From Rhodospirillales bacterium (lineage in GTDB: Bacteria > Pseudomonadota > Alphaproteobacteria > Rhodospirillales > Defluviicoccaceae): a DNA stretch of 12,301 nucleotides. The stretch lies in the NCBI GenBank assembly GCA_026125865.1, contig JAHCKI010000040.1, forward strand, positions 1 through 12,301, given 5' to 3'. Shown here one piece after another: positions 6,600 through 12,301 of this stretch. Each line of letters starts with the position of its first letter. Position 1 is the stretch's first letter. A program made the position numbers and the translations under genes. The notes beneath the pieces were generated by a model. That model had not been told where the DNA came from. It made no database searches and saw nothing but the letters and a program-made list of their open reading frames with translations.

Positions 6600-8540
6600 A
6601 TGAGAAAACTTGCGCTCATTGTTGGCGCAGCCAGCGCCGCGGTTTTGTTTGCCGAGGATGCGCGGGCCCAGTCCGCTCCGGACAGATCAATCGCACCGAA
6701 ACAACAAATGGGACACGGCAAGCAAGATATTGGCCACACCCAAAAGGCGAAAGCAGGGATCCCTGAACCGCCAAAGTATCCAATGGCAACGTTCCAGGCG
6801 GTCAATGATCGGCTGAACAAGAACACACCGCGTTACGACACAGCCACCTGCGCCCAATACTTTGGTGGTCCCCAGGGAACCTTTGTTCCTTCTGAGGGTG
6901 GTCATAATAGGATGCCACAGCCCGGTGTGCGCGGCCGGCTTGGAGTGGGCTATGTCGGCAACTGCGACAAGCTGGAAGCCTTTGGAACGGTCAATGGCCG
7001 CCAGGATGGCTTCTTCGGAAGCGCGGTTGCCTATCACGAGGAAGTCGACAACTACAAGGATGGCAAGGGCGACGAGGTTCGCTACGGCTTCGACAAGACT
7101 TTTGCGACGGCCACCCTCGGATACGCACCGAAACCCGGGACGTCCATAAGTCTCATGGGGGCATATCTCCTCAAGGAGGACATCGTGTTCGATGGCAGTC
7201 GAACCGACACCCCGGAAATCAAGGCTCCCTTGGGAAAACTGAAACTCTCTTTTTCGCCCGAGGGCGGCTGGTTTGATCAAATTCGGCTTAGCGGGTTCGT
7301 TCGCGGATTTGAACGACGAAACAACAACTTCGAACTGCGTCCCCTGACCGCGCCAAGGGCCATGCAAATCGACCTCGACCGTTTCGACTTGAGGGGGCGC
7401 ATGGAGGGTGATTTTGCGATCGGCGAGGTCAAGAACAGCATTGGCATCGCGTTCGAGCACGACAATCGTGACGCACTTCGGTCAGCCGGACCCGACTCAA
7501 CGACAATGGTTCCTCAATCCCAGTTCTTTCCCGACGCGACGGTCAATGTTTTCAGTCTTTTTGGCAATAGCGCATGGCCTTTGGGAGAGGGCAGACGGAT
7601 CGAAGGTGGACTCCGTTATGATCACGTCCGCGCCGATGCCGGCAATATCGATACTCAGCTTGGCGTCACACCGTCTCCCGAAACCCAGTATCAAAACGCC
7701 TTTGGAGTCTCTGGTCACGGCACCAAGACCGAAAACAACGTCGGCGCCCATGTTCGATATGAACACGGCTTCATGAAAGGTTCCGCCCAGGCGTTCGTCG
7801 AGGTCGGCCGCTATATGCGGACTGCGGACCCGCAAGAACGGTTCTTTGCCCGCTTCGATGGCCCGGCGGGGCAGGCGGTTTTGAGTAACTGGGTCGGTAA
7901 TCCGGAGATCGATCCGGAAGCCCATCACAAGGTCGAGGTGGGAGCGGCGCTCAATGGCGGTAGTTGGGATATCGGCGGTACCGCTTATTACGACTATGCG
8001 CTCGACTACATCATCCGCGATCGCGCCCACCTTCAGACCGGGGTGCTGCTCAATGACAGCTCCAATATCTACCGCAATATTGACGCCTCGATTTTCGCCA
8101 TTGCGGCAGAAGCCAACTGGCGGTTCGCGACGGGATGGTCGGTCGGGATCTGGGGGCAGTACGTTCACGGGGAGAATGAAAGCGACGGCATCCCCTTGGC
8201 GCAGATTCCGCCGCTGGAGGGGCAGCTTCGTCTCGCCTACGGATCGGAGCATTGGAGCGCGGGCGGTCGCCTCCGCGCCGTCGCTCGACAGACCCGGGTA
8301 GACGACGATGTCGCCACCGGTAGTGGCGTGGACGATGGCGAAACCTCGGAATTCGTGACCTTGGACCTGTTCGCGGCCGTGCACCCGGTCAAGTGGGCCC
8401 GCCTCGACTTTGGTGTCGAGAATGTATTCGACGTTCGCTACCGGGAGCACATCGAGCGTGTGGATCAGAACGATCCCCTGTACCGGCAACCGGCCTCACC
8501 GGGCCTCGCCGGCTGGGTGCGTGCTGAAGTGAAATTTTAA
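6600..8540 (+). CDS. TonB-dependent-receptor-type outer membrane barrel (copper receptor, OprC/NosA-like), plug domain apparently missing
   Basis: An outer membrane beta-barrel of 646 residues, likely for copper passage by context. It starts at ATG 6600 with an excellent GGGAGGAGGAG site. A signal peptide ends near ARA-Q (residue 23). A periplasmic or entry segment with MGHGKQDIGH (37-46) could bind copper. NTPRYD (75-80) matches the point where the barrel begins in the copper receptor family (…RFERDTPRF… in relatives). Roughly 560 residues of alternating barrel pattern follow, with FELRPLTAPRAM and a C-terminal phenylalanine (EVKF) typical of outer membrane proteins. Only about 50 residues lie between signal peptide and barrel, where relatives have a TonB box and a plug of over 100 residues with a CPxxMD motif; neither is present. 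Cys84 and Cys122 may pair. It follows the DUF2946 gene by 71 bases. Confidence 0.88.
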   Translation: MRKLALIVGAASAAVLFAEDARAQSAPDRSIAPKQQMGHGKQDIGHTQKAKAGIPEPPKYPMATFQAVNDRLNKNTPRYDTATCAQYFGGPQGTFVPSEGGHNRMPQPGVRGRLGVGYVGNCDKLEAFGTVNGRQDGFFGSAVAYHEEVDNYKDGKGDEVRYGFDKTFATATLGYAPKPGTSISLMGAYLLKEDIVFDGSRTDTPEIKAPLGKLKLSFSPEGGWFDQIRLSGFVRGFERRNNNFELRPLTAPRAMQIDLDRFDLRGRMEGDFAIGEVKNSIGIAFEHDNRDALRSAGPDSTTMVPQSQFFPDATVNVFSLFGNSAWPLGEGRRIEGGLRYDHVRADAGNIDTQLGVTPSPETQYQNAFGVSGHGTKTENNVGAHVRYEHGFMKGSAQAFVEVGRYMRTADPQERFFARFDGPAGQAVLSNWVGNPEIDPEAHHKVEVGAALNGGSWDIGGTAYYDYALDYIIRDRAHLQTGVLLNDSSNIYRNIDASIFAIAAEANWRFATGWSVGIWGQYVHGENESDGIPLAQIPPLEGQLRLAYGSEHWSAGGRLRAVARQTRVDDDVATGSGVDDGETSEFVTLDLFAAVHPVKWARLDFGVENVFDVRYREHIERVDQNDPLYRQPASPGLAGWVRAEVKF

Positions 8541-8555
8541 TTCTTATCACCAACA

Positions 8556-8580
8556 GGCTGTTTTTTTTCACAAGACAGCC
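8556..8580 (+). promoter_or_regulatory. Intergenic hairpin between the receptor and dsrE-like genes
   Basis: GGCTGT (8556-8561) and ACAGCC (8575-8580) form a perfect 6-bp stem around a 13-base loop that begins with a T run. It may stabilise or separate the two cistrons. The T run lies in the loop, not after the stem, so it is not a classical terminator on the + strand. Confidence 0.35.
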
Positions 8581-8606
8581 CTTAACTTGAAAGGAGACCA
8601 AAGACT

Positions 8607-9056
8607 ATGAAGGCACTCAAAAGGTTAGCTCTCGTTGCTCTGGTCGTTTTGATCGTACCGTTCGCCGGGGAGGCGGCCAACGCCGAAGAACAGAAGCCCG
8701 GTCTGTTCGTCAATCTCACCACGGATGATACCTGGAGTGCCGCCAAGGCAATTTTCTTCGCTCACCAAAAGGCGCTGAAGAACGGCTACAAGCCCGTCAC
8801 GATATGGCTCAACGTGCGAGGTGTCTATCTAGCGGACAAAAACCGGCCGTCGCACACCCACGGCCTCACCAAGAAGTCCATTCATGAGATGCTGCAGGAC
8901 TTCATCAAGGATGGCGGCACGGTCTTTGTCTGCCAAGCCTGCTCCAAGGCCGCCGGCCTCACCGAACAGGATTTGATCGAGGGAGTTGTCATGGGCGAGG
9001 AAAATCTGATCCTGCCGGCATTGTTCGGGAAAGAAGTTCGGACGCTGAGCTGGTAA
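8607..9056 (+). CDS. Exported DsrE/DsrF-like family protein with a CxxC motif
   Basis: A small periplasmic protein of 149 residues of the DsrE/F-like fold, a family that includes sulfur-transfer proteins and many uncharacterised members. A basic, hydrophobic signal peptide ends near ANA-EE (residue 26). The mature part begins LFVNLTTDDTWSAAKAIFFA, typical of the fold's first strand and helix, and contains GGTVFVCQAC, giving Cys109 and Cys112 where family members often carry a functional cysteine. The ATG at 8607 has AGGAG nine bases upstream. It is the last gene of the copper cluster, 66 bases after the receptor gene and followed by a strong hairpin. A role in binding or reducing copper or thiols in the periplasm is inferred, not shown. 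Confidence 0.88.
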   Translation: MKALKRLALVALVVLIVPFAGEAANAEEQKPGLFVNLTTDDTWSAAKAIFFAHQKALKNGYKPVTIWLNVRGVYLADKNRPSHTHGLTKKSIHEMLQDFIKDGGTVFVCQACSKAAGLTEQDLIEGVVMGEENLILPALFGKEVRTLSW

Positions 9057-9065
9057 CACTTTTCG

Positions 9066-9100
9066 GCGGTGGTGGGACTTCCACCCGATCCCGCCACCGC
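9066..9100. terminator. Strong hairpin between convergent genes (bidirectional terminator candidate)
   Basis: GCGGTGGTGGGA (9066-9077) pairs with TCCCGCCACCGC (9089-9100) over 12 bp, with one G-U wobble and an 11-base loop. It lies nine bases after the dsrE-like stop and 12 bases beyond the end of the opposing dCTP deaminase gene. No T run follows on either strand, so it may be a weak or factor-assisted terminator or an mRNA-end stabiliser. Confidence 0.55.
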
Positions 9101-9112
9101 GTGACTATTGCA

Positions 9113-10237
9113 TCACGGCCGTTTGAACTGTTTCGCCAGCCTTAGGCCCTGACGTTGGTACGATGAGCCGATGTCGGGGCCGTACAGCTTATCGGGCACC
9201 GCTGTAAGCCTTTCGTATACCAGGCGTCCCACCAGTTGGCCGTCGCGCAACACGAAGGGCACTTCGAACGAACGGATCTCCAGCACCGCGCGCGATCCCT
9301 TGCCCTCGCATCCGTCATATCCGAAGCCGGGGTCGAAGAAACCGGCGTAATGGACCCGGAACTCACCCACCTGCGTGTCGTAAGCGCGCATCTCGGCGGC
9401 GTGATCGGGGGGTACCGTCACCGCTTCCTTCGAGGCCAGAATATAAAAATCCCCCGGATTCAAGATCACCGTTCCCCGAGACTCCGTGTGGATCGGTTCC
9501 CAAAAATCGTGCCAATCATAGTGGTCGACCTTGGCGAGATCGATCAGGTCGGCGTGGTGGCGCGCGCGGAAACCGACGAGGCCGTCGCGGTCACCCTTGA
9601 GATCGACCGTGACGGCGAGGCCGCGATCGATGACCTCCTTGCCCGGTTCCGTATCGACCAGAGGTGTGGCCCGATGCAGGCGGCGGATGGCTTGGTCGGA
9701 GGTGGGGGGATTGCCCCGTTGCAGGCGAAGCTGGTTGAGGCGCGTGCCCTTGCGCACCACGACGCTGAATGTGCGCGGCGCGATTTCCACGTAGAGGGGG
9801 CCTTTGTATCCCGTCGGCACTTGATCGAACACGGTGGAGCCATCGGCGATCAGACGCGTGAAGATGTCGAGCCGGCCGGTGGAACTCTTGGGGTTGGCCG
9901 TCGCCGACAGCCTGCCCCGCAAGGAAAGCGCTTCCATGAGCGGCGCGATGTAGACGCAGCCCCGCTCCAGCACCGCGCCTTCGTTCAGGTCCATTCGATG
10001 CATCTCAAACTCGCCGATCCGGTCCATGACCGTGGCGCCGGCGCCGGGAAGGAAACTGGCGCGGACCCGATAGGCGACACCGCCGAGCCGAAGGTCCAGG
10101 CTCGCCGGTTGAATCTGCTCCTCGCCAATGTCGGCCGCGGCCTGGATCTCGTGAGTCCGTACCATGGCGCGAATATCCTGCGCCGGCAGGATGCCGGTGG
10201 AATGCGCTGGCGGCGCCTCGGCGTCGCTTGGGAACAA
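9113..10237 (-). CDS. dcd: 2'-deoxycytidine 5'-triphosphate deaminase (long two-domain form)
   Basis: Deaminates dCTP to dUTP, the first step of the cytidine route to thymidine nucleotides; cytoplasmic. At about 374 residues it is roughly twice the size of E. coli Dcd and fits the long form found in Alphaproteobacteria. Family features are IQPASLDLRLG (42-52), a TGRLDIFTRLIADG segment, GYKGPLYVEI, then the second half with GTVILNPGDFYI, the nucleotide-site block HYAGFFDPGFGY and the RAVLEIRS segment with the expected catalytic glutamate. The start is uncertain: no ATG lies near the conserved N-terminus (GILPAQDIR), so I placed it at TTG 10237 behind GAAGAAAACAG. Another TTG lies seven codons upstream, and an ATG at 10372 would add a non-conserved lead. 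Divergent from panB. Confidence 0.88.
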   Translation of the reverse strand: MFPSDAEAPPAHSTGILPAQDIRAMVRTHEIQAAADIGEEQIQPASLDLRLGGVAYRVRASFLPGAGATVMDRIGEFEMHRMDLNEGAVLERGCVYIAPLMEALSLRGRLSATANPKSSTGRLDIFTRLIADGSTVFDQVPTGYKGPLYVEIAPRTFSVVVRKGTRLNQLRLQRGNPPTSDQAIRRLHRATPLVDTEPGKEVIDRGLAVTVDLKGDRDGLVGFRARHHADLIDLAKVDHYDWHDFWEPIHTESRGTVILNPGDFYILASKEAVTVPPDHAAEMRAYDTQVGEFRVHYAGFFDPGFGYDGCEGKGSRAVLEIRSFEVPFVLRDGQLVGRLVYERLTAVPDKLYGPDIGSSYQRQGLRLAKQFKRP

Positions 10238-10570
10238 ATTGCTGTTTTCTTCGCCCAAGGGTCTTGAATCCCAGTGGCAACAAAACACATCTGCTCTGAG
10301 CATGGGTGACTTAGAGCAAGCTGCTTCGATTTGATCACACCGTGCTCTAGCAGTGTTGGCGGTCGCGATCAATCATTGGCGTCATCGTGCCGCATATGCG
10401 AAGGCGAAGGAGCCGGGGGACGCCATGGTCAACCACAGATTGATTGAGCGGTTTCCGCATGTTACCGCATGCGTCTGAAACAGGACCGCCCGCTATGCTG
10501 CGAATGCGAAAAGAGCTTTCGTCCGTGCAGGTTTCAACGTAAAGTCTCGCCCCACACTTTCGGGAGGAGG
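10238..10570. other. Divergent intergenic region between dcd and panB with several inverted repeats
   Basis: No gene is supportable here. It holds TGCTC-T-GAGCA (10292-10302), an inverted pair TAGAGCA (10312-10318) / TGCTCTA (10343-10349) whose loop includes TTGATCACACCG, the palindrome CGCATATGCG (10391-10400), and a direct repeat CCGCATG (10455-10461 and 10465-10471) whose second copy forms CGCATGCG (10466-10473). The TAGAGCA...TGCTCTA unit resembles a widespread alphaproteobacterial extragenic repeat style. The CGCAT-type palindromes could be regulator sites for panB. No clear promoter was found. Confidence 0.45.
10562..10570 (+). promoter_or_regulatory. Ribosome binding site of panB, start-deciding
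   Basis: GGGAGGAGG abuts ATG 10571 with no spacer. The first GGGAGG (10562-10567) is only three bases from that ATG, whereas the second AGGAGG (10565-10570) is an ideal six bases from an in-frame GTG at 10577. The true PanB start may therefore be GTG 10577, two codons later than annotated. Confidence 0.5.
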
Positions 10571-11512
10571 ATGGCCGTGAGTGTCCATAAGCAGTGGAAG
10601 AAAGTAACAGTTCCGCAAATTCGTGAAAGCAAAGGCGGTGAGCCGATTATTTGTCTGACCGCCTATACGTCTTTGACGGCGGTACTGCTTGACGAACATG
10701 TCGACTTGCTGTTGGTGGGCGATTCCCTTGGGATGGTGCTGTATGGCATGGATTCCACCTTGGGCGTCTCCCTCGACATGATGATCGGCCATGGCAAGGC
10801 CGTGATGCGCGGCGCGCGCAAGTCTTGCGTCATCGTCGACATGCCGTTTGGCAGCTACCAGGAGTCACCGGAAAGCGCGTTCCGCAACGCCGCCCGGGTG
10901 ATGAAGGAAGTGGGCTGCGCCGGCGTCAAGCTCGAGGGCGGCGTCGAAATGGCGGAAACCATTCGCTTCCTGGTTCAGCGGGGCATACCGGTTCTCGGAC
11001 ACATTGGCTTGCTGCCGCAGTCGGTGAACACGGCGGGCGGGTTCCGCTCACTCGGCCGCAAGGACAAAGAGGCCGCAGGGATCATCGAGGATGCCAAGGC
11101 GGTCGAGGAGGCCGGCGCCTTCGCCACCGTCATTGAGGGCACCGTCGAACCCCTGGCGCGCGAAATCACCGAAATGTTGTCCATCCCCACCATCGGCATC
11201 GGCGCGTCGCCCGCCTGCGATGGTCAGATCCTGGTGACGGAAGACCTCGTCGGTCTGTTTTCCGGATTCAAACCGAAATTCGTCAAGCGCTACGCCGAGT
11301 TGGGGGCCGCTATCGAGAAAGCGGTGGAGGAGTACGCAGGGGACGTCCGCGCACGGCGCTTCCCGACGCTGGAGCAATGCTTTGGTGTCAAGGCTCCCGA
11401 GAGTGAGGCAAAGACCGACGAGAGCAAGTCGGAGGCTCCCGAAACCAAGCCGGAACCGGTGGACACCACCGTCATACCCATGGGGTTGAGATCGACATCG
11501 TTCGGCAAGTAG
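10571..11512 (+). CDS. panB: 3-methyl-2-oxobutanoate hydroxymethyltransferase (ketopantoate hydroxymethyltransferase)
   Basis: Transfers a hydroxymethyl group from 5,10-methylene-tetrahydrofolate to 2-oxoisovalerate, giving ketopantoate, the first committed step to pantothenate; cytoplasmic, decameric in relatives. Conserved residues are visible: VGDSLGM with metal ligand Asp51, VDMPFGSY with Asp90, VKLEGG with Glu122, and the VIEG glutamate Glu189 used as catalytic base. IGIGAS and FKPKFVKRYA are also typical. The core ends near residue 272, and about 40 extra residues follow (275-313), rich in Glu, Lys, Pro and Ser, unlike the 264-residue E. coli enzyme. That tail runs into the beginning of panC in a different frame. 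Start ATG 10571 or GTG 10577. Confidence 0.95.
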   Translation: MAVSVHKQWKKVTVPQIRESKGGEPIICLTAYTSLTAVLLDEHVDLLLVGDSLGMVLYGMDSTLGVSLDMMIGHGKAVMRGARKSCVIVDMPFGSYQESPESAFRNAARVMKEVGCAGVKLEGGVEMAETIRFLVQRGIPVLGHIGLLPQSVNTAGGFRSLGRKDKEAAGIIEDAKAVEEAGAFATVIEGTVEPLAREITEMLSIPTIGIGASPACDGQILVTEDLVGLFSGFKPKFVKRYAELGAAIEKAVEEYAGDVRARRFPTLEQCFGVKAPESEAKTDESKSEAPETKPEPVDTTVIPMGLRSTSFGK

Positions 11513-12301
11513 GGGACCTGCGAGCGCGGGTCCGAGATTGGCGGGACGAGGGCCGCCGGATAGGTCTCGTCCCGACCATGGGCGCGTTGCACGCCGGCCA
11601 TTTGTCATTGGTGCAGCGGTCGCGAGCGCTCGCCGATCGTACCTGCGTGACGCTGTTCGTCAACCCCACCCAGTTCGGCCCCAACGAAGACTTCGAAGTT
11701 TATCCCCGCGATGAAGCGGCGGATGCGGATTTGCTCATGTCCGAAGGCACCGACCTGTTGTTCGCGCCCGATCGGACGGAGATGTATCCGGAAGGCGACT
11801 CCACCCGTGTTGCGGTGACGGGCGTCAGCGAGGACCTCGAAGGGGCATTCAGGCCCCATTTCTTCACCGGTGTCGCCACCGTCGTCACCAAGTTGTTGTT
11901 GCAGGCCTTGCCGGATGTGGCCGTATTCGGCGAAAAGGACTATCAACAGCTTCAGGTCATCAAGCGGCTGGTCCGCGACCTGCATATTCCCGTTCACATC
12001 GAGTCGGGAGAGACAGTGCGTGAAGCGGACGGTCTGGCGCTATCGTCCCGCAACGCCTACCTTTCGCCGGCCGAACGCGCCATCGCGCCGGCGCTGCATC
12101 AAACCTTGGCTTCCGTCGCCGCCGCGCTCGCCGATGGCGCCGACGGTGCAGCTGTGGGTGATCAGGAACGGCGCGCCGCAGCGGCCCTTGAAAACGCCGG
12201 TTTCCGGTCTGTGGACTATATCGCCGCTCGCGATGCCGAAACATTGGGACCATGGATCGATCGAACCCGTCCCGGCCGCGTGCTCGACGCTGCCAGTCAC
12301 G
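11491..12301 (+). CDS. panC: Pantoate--beta-alanine ligase (pantothenate synthetase), 3'-truncated by the window; start codon unclear
   Basis: Joins pantoate and beta-alanine with ATP to make pantothenate, directly after PanB in the pathway; cytoplasmic. About 270 codons of a usual 280-290 are present before the window ends. Counting from 11491, signatures are VPTMGALHAGHLSL (27-40) with the HxGH nucleotide motif (34-37), FVNPTQFG (56-63), FGEKDYQQL (146-154) and SSRNAYLS (185-192). The frame opens after a TGA at 11404-11406, but no ATG, GTG or TTG occurs before the motif's own ATG at 11578. An ATC at 11491 falls exactly where residue 1 of E. coli PanC aligns, with GGGG five bases upstream. 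The coding part overlaps panB by 22 bases in the -1 frame. Alternatives are a frameshift fusion with PanB or a lost G at 11482-11485. Confidence 0.9.
   Translation, partial: MDIVRQVGDLRARVRDWRDEGRRIGLVPTMGALHAGHLSLVQRSRALADRTCVTLFVNPTQFGPNEDFEVYPRDEAADADLLMSEGTDLLFAPDRTEMYPEGDSTRVAVTGVSEDLEGAFRPHFFTGVATVVTKLLLQALPDVAVFGEKDYQQLQVIKRLVRDLHIPVHIESGETVREADGLALSSRNAYLSPAERAIAPALHQTLASVAAALADGADGAAVGDQERRAAAALENAGFRSVDYIAARDAETLGPWIDRTRPGRVLDAASH

Noticed and set aside
8556..8580. Rho-independent terminator after the receptor gene
   Set aside because: The T run lies in the loop instead of following the stem, and the next gene has a strong ribosome binding site, so read-through is more likely.
9236..10267. 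343-codon + strand frame opposite dcd
   Set aside because: Mirror of the dCTP deaminase coding strand; the reverse product has clear family motifs and this one has none.

Overview
The window reads as chromosomal DNA of a high-GC Alphaproteobacterium, most likely Rhodospirillales-like. That placement is inferred from the long two-domain dCTP deaminase, from a conserved hypothetical that resembles an alphaproteobacterial family, and from the style of the intergenic repeats; no rRNA or other marker gene is present. No tRNA, CRISPR array, insertion sequence or phage gene was found.

Layout. Positions 1-780 hold no gene I can support: an AT-rich left edge, then a patchwork of palindromic extragenic repeats. 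A very small reverse-strand gene (784-888) encodes a 34-residue single-pass membrane protein. Next come a D-2-hydroxyacid (glycerate/hydroxypyruvate-type) dehydrogenase on + and, converging on it, a MOFRL-family glycerate 2-kinase on -; together they suggest glycerate metabolism. A conserved protein of unknown function (3830-4849) is divergent from the kinase across a spacer that holds a palindrome and tandem 11-bp repeats.

Positions 4990-9056 form a five-gene, same-strand cluster that looks like a copper acquisition and handling operon: DUF2946 protein, periplasmic PCuAC copper chaperone, second DUF2946 protein, TonB-dependent-receptor-type outer membrane barrel, and exported DsrE-family protein. 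A strong hairpin follows. The receptor appears to lack almost its whole plug domain, which is the most unusual protein feature here.

On the right, a reverse-strand dCTP deaminase is divergent from the pantothenate genes panB and panC. panC is cut by the window edge. It has no ATG, GTG or TTG start upstream of its active-site motif, and it overlaps the end of panB in the -1 frame, just after an acidic, linker-like tail on PanB. This points to a rare start codon, a frameshift-made PanB-PanC fusion, or a one-base error in a G run. It is the observation most worth checking.
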